From the NCBI RefSeq assembly GCF_001613345.1, contig NZ_BDCE01000056.1, forward strand, positions 152,496 through 216,495: a stretch of 64,000 bases of DNA, read 5' to 3'. Within the stretch, counting starts at the first letter, position 1. Each line of letters begins with the position of its first letter. The DNA is from Nocardia uniformis NBRC 13702 (GTDB lineage Bacteria > Actinomycetota > Actinomycetes > Mycobacteriales > Mycobacteriaceae). Positions 36,940 through 45,505 of the stretch are shown piece by piece. The notes below the pieces were generated by a model. That model saw nothing but the letters and a program-made list of their open reading frames with translations. It did not search any database and was not told the origin of the DNA. A program made the translations under genes and the position numbers.

Positions 36940-37734
36940 TCAGCCACCGAGGGAAGCGCGCACGGCCGTCTTCACCAGGCACGTGTGCAGTGTCAGCGAC
37001 AGCGCCGCCAACTCTCGGACGGTCTCTTCCGCACGAGCGCGAGCGTCCGCGTCCCGACTCTTGGCGATGGGTGCGGCGATCTGCGCCACCAACGCCGCCT
37101 CCCGATCGGCGGCCAGTTTGAAGGCACGCAGATGCCGTGCCTCCAAACCGAATTCCGCCAATGCCTGCGCGGTGCGCGCCAGTGTCACCGCGTCAGCATC
37201 GAAAAACCCTGCCGCGCCGGGGGTTATCAGATTGGCGCGAATGAGCTCCACCAGGAACTTCTCATCGATTCCGGCCTGGTCGATCAGGTCCGCCCGAGTG
37301 ACCCGGATTTCGTGATCGAACCGGAGTTCCTCGGGCGATACCTCACCGGGCACGACTCCGAGCCGCCGGAGGCGACCCGTGCCCTCCACCGGCGCGGAAC
37401 CATTCACCGCGTCGCCTCCCCCACCGGCCGCTCGGGCACGGGCTTCCCGCACACCGAGCGTCGCGGCGCCCTTGTCGATCGCTTCGAGCTGTTCCTTGAT
37501 CACCTTCAACGGCAGGTACTGGTCCCGTTGCGCCGTCAAGACGAACCGGAGCCGTTCGACATCGTGCACCGCGAACCTGCGGTAACCCGACGGCGTCCGT
37601 TCCGGGCTGATCAGTCCCTCGGATTCGAGAAAACGGATCTTCGAGATGGTGATGTCCGGAAAGTCCGGACGCAGCAGATCCAACACGGAGCCGATCGACA
37701 TACCTCCGCGCGTCCACTGCGCTGCGCCTGTCAT
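36940..37734 (-). CDS. MerR-family regulator (Rv1828-like)
   Basis: A 264-residue MerR protein. The DNA-binding N-terminus reads SIGSVLDLLRPDFPDITISK, IRFLESEGLISPERTPSGYR and RFAVHDVERLRFVLTAQRDQ. The middle is Gly/Ala-rich and variable, followed by a C-terminal effector region. It is the second MerR gene of this conserved group and lies 11 bases after garA, so it is co-transcribed with it. The homologue Rv1828 binds DNA; its ligand is unknown. Confidence 0.92.
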   Translation of the reverse strand: MTGAAQWTRGGMSIGSVLDLLRPDFPDITISKIRFLESEGLISPERTPSGYRRFAVHDVERLRFVLTAQRDQYLPLKVIKEQLEAIDKGAATLGVREARARAAGGGGDAVNGSAPVEGTGRLRRLGVVPGEVSPEELRFDHEIRVTRADLIDQAGIDEKFLVELIRANLITPGAAGFFDADAVTLARTAQALAEFGLEARHLRAFKLAADREAALVAQIAAPIAKSRDADARARAEETVRELAALSLTLHTCLVKTAVRASLGG

Positions 37735-37745
37735 TCCGCTCGGTC

Positions 37746-38216
37746 CTATAGCGTTCCCGCTGCCGAATCGCTCTGCGGCCGCGGACCGGTCAGGAACACG
37801 AGCCGGAACTTGCCGATCTGCACCTCGTCGCCGTTCTGCAGCTCAGAGGAATCGACCGGCTCCCGGTTGACATAGGTACCGTTCAAGCTGCCCACATCGA
37901 CGACCTGGAAAGTGTCGTCGTCCTGACGGAATTCCGCGTGCCGACGGCTGACGGTGACGTCATCGAGAAAAATGTCACTGTCGGGGTGGCGCCCCGCGGA
38001 AGTGGTGGGCTGGTCCAGCAGGAACCGCGATCCGGCGTTCGGGCCGCGCTTCACAACCAGCAGCGCCGCGCCCGGAGGCAGGCCCTCGACCCCAACCGGC
38101 GCTTCGCCGGTCTGCTCGGTGCGCTGAGCGTCGACCTCGTTCAGGAAATCAGCGCGGAACACCGAGGTGGTCTCCGCCGCTGTCTCCGCGTAACCCGGGT
38201 CTTTGTTCTCGCTCAC
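37746..38216 (-). CDS. garA: FHA-domain regulator GarA/OdhI
   Basis: A 156-residue phospho-switch protein. The N-terminus holds the ETTS motif (residues 15-18) phosphorylated by PknB/PknG-type kinases. The FHA domain (~70-140) has GRHPDSDIFLDDVTVSRRHA and GSLNGTYVN. Unphosphorylated GarA binds 2-oxoglutarate dehydrogenase, glutamate dehydrogenase and glutamate synthase, and so sets the balance between the TCA cycle and glutamate. GTG 38216 after AAGG; an open frame to 38510 is not used. A 187-base gap without a gene separates it from gcvH. Confidence 0.96.
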   Translation of the reverse strand: MSENKDPGYAETAAETTSVFRADFLNEVDAQRTEQTGEAPVGVEGLPPGAALLVVKRGPNAGSRFLLDQPTTSAGRHPDSDIFLDDVTVSRRHAEFRQDDDTFQVVDVGSLNGTYVNREPVDSSELQNGDEVQIGKFRLVFLTGPRPQSDSAAGTL

Positions 38217-38403
38217 CCTTGCTCTCCTCCTCGAACCGAATAATCCATGCAAGCAGTTGATGCCTTCAGCGACACGGCCGCTCGACCGCTCCCCGCTTCT
38301 GGCAGGTCCGACAAGCTTCGGGGACCGGCTGCCGACACTTGTAGTTGGCATTGACCGTACCCTGCCAGGGCGTACCCGTGCAGGTGGAACTGTGAAGGCT
38401 GCT

Positions 38404-38802
38404 TCAGCCCTCGATAACTCCTTGATAACCTGCACTATCGAGCAGGTCACCGAGGGCGGCGTCGAGTGCTTCGTCATCGTCGAACTCGAGCTCGAACATC
38501 CAGCCGTCACCGTACGGGTCAGTATTGAGCGTCTCCGGCGCAGCCACCAGAACCTCGTTCACCGCAATGACTTTCGCGGCGAGAGGCGCGTAGATGTCGG
38601 ACACACTCTTGGTGGACTCCACCTCGGCGATGCTGTCACCGGCGGCCACATCCTTGCCCGCTTCCGGCAACTGCACGAATACGACGTCACCGAGCTGTGA
38701 CTGTGCGTAATCGGTGATGCCCACCCGCACCCGGGCGGGGCCGACCTTGCGCACCCATTCGTGCTCCTCGGTGTAGCGCAGATCCTCGGGTAGGTCGGTC
38801 AC
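38404..38802 (-). CDS. gcvH: Glycine cleavage system H protein
   Basis: A 132-residue lipoyl protein that shuttles the aminomethyl group between GcvP and GcvT. The lipoylated Lys is in VESTKSVSDIYAP, with the family context LPEAGKDVAAGDSIAEVE before it and the C-terminal GDGWMFELEF. GTG 38802. The DNA between 38803 and 38863 holds only the leader. It is not in an operon with gcvP, which is 3 kb away behind its own riboswitch. Confidence 0.96.
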   Translation of the reverse strand: MTDLPEDLRYTEEHEWVRKVGPARVRVGITDYAQSQLGDVVFVQLPEAGKDVAAGDSIAEVESTKSVSDIYAPLAAKVIAVNEVLVAAPETLNTDPYGDGWMFELEFDDDEALDAALGDLLDSAGYQGVIEG

Positions 38803-38863
38803 AGGCGGCGTCCTTTCAACGGATGTCCTCCGGTTAGTCGTTTTGTCGGCAACACCCTATCCG

Positions 38864-39475
38864 CTACGGGTTTCGGTGCGGCACGGCCGGTATCGAGCGG
38901 GCCACGGCAATGGCTTTGCCGACGTAGAGGATGCCGGTCCAGACGTAGACCGCCGTGCCCCAGATCAAGAATGCCCCACCGAACGCTTTGCTGAAACCCG
39001 CAGCCGCCCAGTCCATCTGACCGGCCAACCACCACGGCAGCGCGGACATGAGCGCGAATGTGGCGGCTTTGCCCAGGTAGATGACGTCGGGCGGGGGTAG
39101 CTCGCGACGTTTGTAGACCGTCAGCGTGAGGGTCAAGATCAGATCGCGGCCGACGATAATGGCGACCACCCACCACGGCAGAATGCCGCGGATCAGGAAG
39201 CCACCCACGGTCGCCAGCAGATAGAGCCGATCCACCAGGGGGTCCAGAATGGCGCCGAGTCGGGAGGCCTGATCCAACAGCCGGGCCAGCTTCCCGTCGA
39301 GGAAGTCGGTGAACCCGCTCACCACCAGGAGGGCGAACGCCCACCCGTCGGCCTCGCGGACCAACAACAACCACAGGAAGACCGGAACGCCGATCAGCCG
39401 CAGCACGCTCAGCGCGTTGGGCACGGTGAGAATGCGGTCGCCGAGAACCGGCTCGGCATTCCGTTCACTTGTCAC
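38864..39475 (-). CDS. pgsA2: CDP-alcohol phosphatidyltransferase (Rv1822/PgsA2-like)
   Basis: A 203-residue membrane enzyme with about six hydrophobic segments. The active-site motif is complete: DFLDGKLARLLDQASRLGAI followed by LDPLVDR, that is DxxDGxxARx8GxxxDxxxD. It joins an alcohol to the phosphatidyl group of CDP-diacylglycerol. In M. tuberculosis the equivalent gene Rv1822 lies four genes from gcvH. GTG 39475 (VTSERNAEP) was chosen over the TTG at 39493. The head group accepted is not shown by the sequence. Confidence 0.88.
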   Translation of the reverse strand: MTSERNAEPVLGDRILTVPNALSVLRLIGVPVFLWLLLVREADGWAFALLVVSGFTDFLDGKLARLLDQASRLGAILDPLVDRLYLLATVGGFLIRGILPWWVVAIIVGRDLILTLTLTVYKRRELPPPDVIYLGKAATFALMSALPWWLAGQMDWAAAGFSKAFGGAFLIWGTAVYVWTGILYVGKAIAVARSIPAVPHRNP

Positions 39476-39625
39476 AGGCCGTGCATACCCCAATCATTGC
39501 GGTATCGCCATCCGGGCACGCCGAAGGCCGAGCGTGCGGCGAGAGCGGTATGGTCTCGATCATTCCGACCGGATGAGAGAATGACTCGGCTTTTATTTCA
39601 TCTGGGCAGTGTGAGAGGAAGACCA

Positions 39626-41299
39626 ATGCCCGACTTCGACTATGACGTCGTCGTGATCGGTTCCGGATTCGGCGGCAGCGTGAGTGCGCTGCGGCTGACC
39701 GAGAAGGGGTATCGGGTGGCGGTGCTCGAATCGGGCCGCCGCTGGACTCCGGAGAACCTGCCGAAGACGAACTGGAATGTGCGCAAAGCGATTTGGGCAC
39801 CGCGACTGGGAATGACCGGCACCCAGCGCATCAGCGTGCTAGGCAAGTGCGCGGTCTTCTCCGCCTCGGGGGTGGGCGGCGGATCGCTGATCTACGGCAA
39901 TACCCTCTACGAGCCGCTGCCGGAGTTCTACACCGACCGGCAGTGGGCCCATATCACCGACTGGCGCTCCGAACTCGCGCCCTACTACGACCAGGCGCAG
40001 CGCATGCTGGGCGTGGGACCGAATCCGCGGATGACGCCCGCCGATGAGGTGATTCGTTCCGTCGCAGAAGATCTCGGTGTCGCCGATACCTTCCACCCCA
40101 CGAATGTGGGCGTGTTCTTCAATGAGGAGAACCCGGGCGTGGAGGTGGACGACCCGTACTTCGGCGGGGTGGGGCCGCGCCGCAGCGGCTGCGTCCATTG
40201 CGCGCGCTGTATGACCGGCTGCCCGCACAATGCCAAGAACACCACCGTGAAGAACTACCTCTACCTCGCCGAACAGGCCGGGGCGCAGGTCTTCGAACTG
40301 ACCGAGGCCACCTCCGTGCGCCCCATTGTCGGGGGTGGTTACGCCATCGAGACCCAGCGCGCCGATCGCTGGCTGCGCAAGGATCGCAAGGTATTCACCA
40401 CCGACCAGGTGGTCTTCGCCGCGGCGGCGCTGGGCACCCAGAAGCTGCTGCACAAGATGCGCGACGAGGGGGTGCTGCCGAACCTGTCACCGCGACTGGG
40501 CGAGCTGACCCGCTCCAACTCCGAGGCCATTCTCAATGTGGTGAGCAAGGCCCGCGACGATTTCGCCGAGGGTATCGCCATCACGTCGTCGATCCACCCC
40601 GAACCCAATACCCACGTCGAGGTATGCCACTACGGCAAGGGGCAGAACGGCCTGTTCCCGCTGTCGGTGCCGATCGTGGACGGTGGCGCGTTCCGGTTCC
40701 TGCGGTTCCTGCTCGCCATGCTGTTGCACCCGATCGTGTTCGCGCGCAGCCTCAATGCGCGACGAGCCTCGGAGAAGTCGGTGATTCTGCTGGTCATGCA
40801 GTCCCTCGACAATTCGCTGACCTCATTCCGACGCTGGGGACAGCTGAAGACCAAACAGGGCATGGGCGAACCGAATCCGACCTGGATTCCGCTAGCCCAC
40901 GACGTGGGCCGGCGGTTCGGCGAGAAGGTCGACGGCGATGTGCAGTCGCTGATCATGGATGTCTTCAATATCCCCGCGACCGCGCACTACATCGGTGGCT
41001 GTGTGATCGGTCAGGATCCGCAGACCGGGGTGGTGGATCCGTATCAGCGGGTGTTCGGACATCCGGGTCTGCATATCGCGGACGGGTCGGCGGTGACGGC
41101 CAACCTGGGTGTGAATCCGTCGCTGACCATTACCGCGCAGGCCGAGCGGGCGATGGCGTTCTGGCCCAATCGCAATGAGTCCGATCCGCGACCGGAGCTG
41201 GGGCAACCGTATCGGCGGATCGCGCCGGTACGTCCGCAGCGGGCGACGGTGCCGGACTCCGCGCCGGGCGCACTGCGGCTGCCGATCTTCCCGGGCTGA
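39626..41299 (+). CDS. choD: FAD-dependent GMC oxidoreductase, ChoD-type (putative cholesterol oxidase)
   Basis: A 557-residue flavoprotein with the FAD fold at the N-terminus (DVVVIGSGFGGSVSALRLTE), GVGGGSLIYGNTLY, a Cys-rich stretch GCVHCARCMTGCPHNAKNT, and the C-terminal GMC signature region (IGGCVIGQDPQTG, ADGSAVTANLGVNPSLTI). It closely follows M. tuberculosis ChoD (Rv3409c) in motif order. Whether ChoD-type proteins oxidise cholesterol or another sterol-like alcohol is debated. ATG 39626 follows AGAGGAAG; the long open frame from 39497 is not used. Confidence 0.93.
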   Translation: MPDFDYDVVVIGSGFGGSVSALRLTEKGYRVAVLESGRRWTPENLPKTNWNVRKAIWAPRLGMTGTQRISVLGKCAVFSASGVGGGSLIYGNTLYEPLPEFYTDRQWAHITDWRSELAPYYDQAQRMLGVGPNPRMTPADEVIRSVAEDLGVADTFHPTNVGVFFNEENPGVEVDDPYFGGVGPRRSGCVHCARCMTGCPHNAKNTTVKNYLYLAEQAGAQVFELTEATSVRPIVGGGYAIETQRADRWLRKDRKVFTTDQVVFAAAALGTQKLLHKMRDEGVLPNLSPRLGELTRSNSEAILNVVSKARDDFAEGIAITSSIHPEPNTHVEVCHYGKGQNGLFPLSVPIVDGGAFRFLRFLLAMLLHPIVFARSLNARRASEKSVILLVMQSLDNSLTSFRRWGQLKTKQGMGEPNPTWIPLAHDVGRRFGEKVDGDVQSLIMDVFNIPATAHYIGGCVIGQDPQTGVVDPYQRVFGHPGLHIADGSAVTANLGVNPSLTITAQAERAMAFWPNRNESDPRPELGQPYRRIAPVRPQRATVPDSAPGALRLPIFPG

Positions 41300-41340
41300 C
41301 ACCTCTACCCCTTCCCGCTATTCCGGCACGTACCGCCCCC

Positions 41341-41417
41341 GTCATTCCGGCACGCTTTTGGCCGGAATCCACCTCTGATCGAGTAATGGATCCCGGCCAA
41401 AAGCACGCCGGCATGAC
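41341..41417. repeat. Palindromic interspersed repeat, copy 2
   Basis: GTCATTCCGGCACGCTTTTG leads into GCCGGAATCCA, and the far end is ATCCCGGCCAAAAGCACGCC then GGCATGAC. It lies between choD and the DUF2252 gene. Confidence 0.9.
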
Positions 41418-41544
41418 GAGAGACGAGAAACCAGCAGCACGCCGCGATGACTAGAAAGGAGCGGCACGGCGGGATGGCCGAGCACTCGTCCCCGGGACGA
41501 CGGGAGATCGCACATCAGTGGTCGCGACGGTAGGTTGATTTCTC

Positions 41545-42930
41545 GTGTGCTCCAACGTGATCGACTTCCGCGCCGCCGTTTCCGCGGACGAGATGCGGAA
41601 CCGGGGGCGGGAACTGCGTGAATGTGTACCCGTGCGAGTGCGGGACCGCGCGGCCGCCGCCGACCGGCCCGCGGTACTGGACTTCATCGAGGCCAGCAAT
41701 CGGGGCCGCCTGGACCACCTCATCCCACTGCGCATCGGGCGGATGGCGGCCTCGCCGTTCTCGTTCTTCCGGGGCGCGGCCGGACTGATGGCGGCGGATC
41801 TGGCGGCCGGGCCGGTGAGCGGGCTCGACGCGCAGCTGTGCGGCGACGCTCACGCGGCGAACTTCGGTTTCTACGGGACTTCGCGCGGCAAGATCGTGAT
41901 GGATATCAATGACTTCGACGAGACCGTTCGAGGGCCGTGGGAGTGGGATCTGGAGCGGCTCGCCGCCAGTCTGGTGCTGGCCGGGCGGGAGGGCGACGCC
42001 GACGCGGACAATTGCCTCGACGCGGCCCGCGACGCGGTGCAGTCGTATCGGGCCACCATCGCCGAATTGGCGGAGCAGCCGTTCCTGTCCTCCTGGACCG
42101 CCCTGGCCGATGAATCGGCGCTCGGGCAGGCCAGCGCCGACGCCCTCCTCGACGATTTCCGCGAGGCCGCCAAAAAGGCGCGTAAGAACACCAGCGCCAA
42201 GGTCGCCAGGAAGTGGACCGAACACCTCGAGGGGCACGAAACCGGAATCGTCAAACGGAAATTCGTGCCCGATCCGCCGATCCTCACCACCGTGGACGCC
42301 GCGGTCACCGATGCGGTGATCGACGGTCTCACCGCATACGTCGGCACCCTGCGCGAGTCACGACGATTGCTGATTTCGCGATATTCGCTGTCGGACATCG
42401 CCTTCCGTGTGGTCGGCACCGGCAGTGTCGGCCTGCACAGCTATCTGGCGCTACTGCACGGCAATGGCGACGAGGCGCTGGTACTGCAGCTCAAACAGGC
42501 CACTCCGTCGACCTTGACGCCATACCTGCCGCCGGTCCCGACCCGGCATGAGGGTGAGCGAATCGTGCAGGGGGCCAGGGCAGTTCAGGCCGAGACCGAT
42601 ATTCTGCTGGGATGGACCACACTGCGGGTGAACGGGCGGGAGTTGCCGTTCATCGTGCGCCAGTTCCGAAATCTCAAGGGCGGTATCGATCCTTCGGCGC
42701 TCGATGCCGATCACCTCGACGATTACGGTCGGCTGGCGGGCGCGCTGTTGGCGCGGGCGCATGCGCGTTCGGTCGATCCGCGACTGCTGGCCGGGTATCT
42801 GGAGGACGGCGAGGCCCTCGATGAGGCGGTGGCGCGGTTCGCGGTGCGCTACGCCGACCGCACCGAGGCCGATCACGCCGAACTGGTGGCCGCCGTGAAG
42901 GACGGGCGGCTCACCGCCGCGACCGACTGA
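41545..42930 (+). CDS. DUF2252 family protein (kinase-like fold)
   Basis: A 461-residue protein of the DUF2252 family: RMAASPFSFFRGAAGLMAAD, LCGDAHAANFGFYGTSRGKI, NDFDETVRGPWEWDLERLAA and VRQFRNLKGG. The GDAHxxNFG and NDFDE motifs recall the catalytic Asp and metal loop of aminoglycoside-kinase-like proteins, so a phosphotransferase role is suspected but not known. GTG 41545; no strong ribosome site is seen. It is a single-gene unit. Confidence 0.9.
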   Translation: MCSNVIDFRAAVSADEMRNRGRELRECVPVRVRDRAAAADRPAVLDFIEASNRGRLDHLIPLRIGRMAASPFSFFRGAAGLMAADLAAGPVSGLDAQLCGDAHAANFGFYGTSRGKIVMDINDFDETVRGPWEWDLERLAASLVLAGREGDADADNCLDAARDAVQSYRATIAELAEQPFLSSWTALADESALGQASADALLDDFREAAKKARKNTSAKVARKWTEHLEGHETGIVKRKFVPDPPILTTVDAAVTDAVIDGLTAYVGTLRESRRLLISRYSLSDIAFRVVGTGSVGLHSYLALLHGNGDEALVLQLKQATPSTLTPYLPPVPTRHEGERIVQGARAVQAETDILLGWTTLRVNGRELPFIVRQFRNLKGGIDPSALDADHLDDYGRLAGALLARAHARSVDPRLLAGYLEDGEALDEAVARFAVRYADRTEADHAELVAAVKDGRLTAATD

Positions 42931-43025
42931 TCCGACCGACACACACGGCCGCGGTAAATCTGACCCGGAGGCTCCCACCCTCCGTACCATTTCGACTATC
43001 AATCGACGAGAAGGGTGCGAAGCCG

Positions 43026-43919
43026 ATGCTCGTTCGAGTGCAGAACCCCGCCGGCACCCATGCCGAGAAGGTGCTGATCGACTGGCTGCGCACCTGGAAG
43101 GGCAGCGGCGATCCGCACGGCGTCGCCACCGTGAATTGCAGCCTCTTCCACGGTGATCGGCTCTACCCCTTCGATGTGGTGGTGTGGACGCCGACCAGCT
43201 GTGTGGTGGTCGAGACCGAGGCACTGGTCGAAAAGCTCGAGGGCACCCTCGAAGTGCCCTTGAGCGGGCCGTGGCGGGTCGCCGAGAAGATCATCACCTT
43301 CGAGGGCGGGGACCGCCGCACACCCCTGGACAAATCCCGCGATCACACCTTCGCACTGCAGAACTGGCTGGCCGAGCGCGGTCTCGGCCAGCGGGTGGTA
43401 CACGGGGCGGTACTGGTGGTGCCGCCGCCGGGTTCCAAGGTGAAGGTGACACAGCTGTGGAGCGACCCGAGCTTCGAGGTGCTGCTCGGTGATGATCCGA
43501 ATCGGCTGCGCGAGTATTTCGAGGCGCTGTCCTCGCGAGGCCGCCCACAGTGGTCGGCCAATGATGTGGCGTGGGCATTCCGCGGGCTCGGGATTCTGCC
43601 GTTTCTGCCCGCACCGCAGGACCTGCTGAACGAGGGTTTCCTCGGTCCGGTCGACATCACGCTCTGGCACGGCGGGCCACAGCAGGCTCAGGCCGAGGCT
43701 TTCGCCGAGGAGCAGGCACGGCTGGAGCGCGAAGCCCAACAGCGGCGCCGCGTCCGGATTCCGGTGCCCTGGTACAGCCCGACGAAGCTGTATCCGCGCG
43801 AAAGGGGCGATATCGATATCGGGCGCGGGTTCATGCGCGCGCTCTTGACCATCGGCATGATCGTGGCGGTGCTGTGGGTGCTGTGGTTCATCATTGCCGC
43901 GCTGCTGACCTACGGGTGA
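43026..43919 (+). CDS. Membrane protein with NERD-like nuclease-related domain
   Basis: A 297-residue protein. Residues ~1-190 resemble a NERD domain (AEKVLIDWLRTWKGS, LYPFDVVVWTPTSCVVVETE, PLDKSRDHTFALQNWLAE). A Gln/Arg-rich helix (~225-245) leads to a single C-terminal membrane segment (MIVAVLWVLWFIIAALL). The nuclease residues are only partly visible, so activity is uncertain. ATG 43026 after GAAGGG. It overlaps the convergent PAP2 gene by ten bases. Confidence 0.72.
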   Translation: MLVRVQNPAGTHAEKVLIDWLRTWKGSGDPHGVATVNCSLFHGDRLYPFDVVVWTPTSCVVVETEALVEKLEGTLEVPLSGPWRVAEKIITFEGGDRRTPLDKSRDHTFALQNWLAERGLGQRVVHGAVLVVPPPGSKVKVTQLWSDPSFEVLLGDDPNRLREYFEALSSRGRPQWSANDVAWAFRGLGILPFLPAPQDLLNEGFLGPVDITLWHGGPQQAQAEAFAEEQARLEREAQQRRRVRIPVPWYSPTKLYPRERGDIDIGRGFMRALLTIGMIVAVLWVLWFIIAALLTYG

Positions 43920-44860
43920 GCGCTCCGAGCCTGGACGCGGCGGACCGGTAGATAGAGAACGGTCACCATGGCGACGGCCGCCGCGGCGCCACCGAGTACA
44001 TCGGTGGCGTGGTGGTAGCCGAGACCGATCATGCCGACCGTCACCGCTGGCGCGATGACCACGGCGGTGACGGCGGCGATGCCGGTTCGCGCCCGGCGCG
44101 ACTCACTCGCCAGGGCAATGGCGGTAATGACCGCGACCAGGTGCACGGTATGCCCGCTCGGGTAGGCGAGATAGTGCTGCAGCGGTCGATCCCAGAGCGG
44201 TTTCAGCAGCAGAGAGTTCACGATAATGGCGAATTCCGGTGCGAGCAGGATGAATCCGGCCCGCCACCACAGTCGCCGATACGCGAACCACGCCGCACCC
44301 GCCAGGAGCAGCGGGATGACGATGTAGGTGTTGCTCGGTGCCACCAGGACGCGATAGAGACCGGTATCGCCGTCGAGACGGTCCTCGAACCAGGTATCGA
44401 GGCCGGTCGGTCCGCCATCGGCGGGGAATGACAACGGCAGCGCGACGGTGAGCAGGGCCGCGCACAGGGCGAGCAGGGGCAGGGCCGCGCGCATAAGTAA
44501 GGAAGCGGTGACCGTCGCAGGCACAGCGGCCGTCTCAGCCGCGGTCGCCACCTCGGCTACGGTGACCGTCTCAGCTACGGTGGCCGTCTCGGCTACGGTC
44601 GCCACCTCGGCTACGGTCGCCACCTCAGCTACGGTCGCCACCTCAGCCGCGGTCGCCACCTCAGCCGCGGTGACCTTCGCGGGCACACCGGTATTCGCGG
44701 CCGCAGTAGCCGCCTCAGCCGCAGTAGCCGCCTCGGGCACAGTGGTCGTCGCCTCAGCCGCAGTGGCTGCCTCGGGCACGGTGGTCATCTGGGGCGTGCT
44801 GACGGCGTCGCTCGTGGAGAGCGCTCCGGAGTCGGGCGACGGTTCGAGTCGTTCGGACAC
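43910..44860 (-). CDS. PAP2-family membrane phosphatase with repeat-rich N-terminus
   Basis: A 316-residue protein. The C-terminal ~190 residues are a PAP2 lipid phosphatase with six hydrophobic segments and the motifs KPLWDRPLQHYLAYPSGHT and GLGYHHATDVLGG; the usual SR before the last His is not clear. The N-terminal ~115 residues are a low-complexity array of Ala/Val/Glu/Thr (units like AEVATV). Substrates may be isoprenyl or phosphatidyl phosphates. GTG 44860 is the annotated start, but translation could begin later, near the Met before the first membrane helix. Confidence 0.85.
   Translation of the reverse strand: MSERLEPSPDSGALSTSDAVSTPQMTTVPEAATAAEATTTVPEAATAAEAATAAANTGVPAKVTAAEVATAAEVATVAEVATVAEVATVAETATVAETVTVAEVATAAETAAVPATVTASLLMRAALPLLALCAALLTVALPLSFPADGGPTGLDTWFEDRLDGDTGLYRVLVAPSNTYIVIPLLLAGAAWFAYRRLWWRAGFILLAPEFAIIVNSLLLKPLWDRPLQHYLAYPSGHTVHLVAVITAIALASESRRARTGIAAVTAVVIAPAVTVGMIGLGYHHATDVLGGAAAAVAMVTVLYLPVRRVQARSAHP
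44529..44682. repeat. Coding tandem repeat (18-base period) in the PAP2 gene
   Basis: On the plus strand units such as GTCGCCACCTCGGCTACG recur about eight times with small changes, giving the six-residue protein unit AEVATV. Copy number probably differs between strains. Confidence 0.88.
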
Positions 44861-44951
44861 GGGTGAACGATAGCGATGGGCGAGCAGCTGCCGAACGTGA
44901 GGCTAGCCCGCGCCCTATCGAGGTGGGCGGCGCGGTGTCGGCACAGCAACC

Positions 44952-45026
44952 CGTCATCCCGGCATGCTTTTGGCCGGGATCCACTACTACGGGGGTGGAT
45001 TCCGGCCAGAGCGCGCCGGAATGACG
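44952..45026. repeat. Palindromic interspersed repeat, copy 3
   Basis: CGTCATCCCGGCATGCTTTT leads into GGCCGGGATCCA, and the far end reads TGGATTCCGGCCAGAGCG then GCCGGAATGACG. It is in the 645-base gap between the PAP2 and FadE genes (44861-45505), which has no gene. Confidence 0.9.
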
Positions 45027-45260
45027 AAGGCGAAGGTGGGGATCGCTCTCGAAGCGCGGCCGTGTTCAGCAGCGGCCGCGCCCAGGTGCGCGGAGACCTC
45101 CGGATCGCGGTGCCCATACCGGGGTATGAAGGTGGATTCGATCAACCGGGTAGTCGAAACGCCGCTTGCGCGCGGCATTGCGACCCAGATCCACCTGTAT
45201 GACCGCACCATCGGACTGCTCGGCGTCCCAGGCCGACCCCCGCGCTGCCCTGATGGTGCT

Positions 45261-45395
45261 CGGGCTCACCCCGAACCACTATCACTCCCGGCCGGGTGAC
45301 CCCGCACTGTAACCACTGCCCGGCCGGATAGCCCCGCACCACGACTACTCCACGGCGGGTAGCCCCGCACCGCAACAATTGCCCGGCCAGGTGAG
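45261..45395. repeat. Degenerate tandem repeat, about 32-base unit, four copies
   Basis: Units centred on the core CCCCGCAC, followed by a TAACCACT- or CGACTACT-like segment and GCCCGGCC, follow one another in the same gap. The array encodes no convincing protein; its function is unknown. Confidence 0.65.
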
Positions 45396-45505
45396 CCGTT
45401 CACCGGCCCCGTCATCGGTGACCGTGCGGCTGACCGAGCCGGTGGCGAGTTGGGTGCTCCCGCCCCACGCTCACCAACCGGCCCGGTCCTTGGAGCCCCG
45501 CTGAA

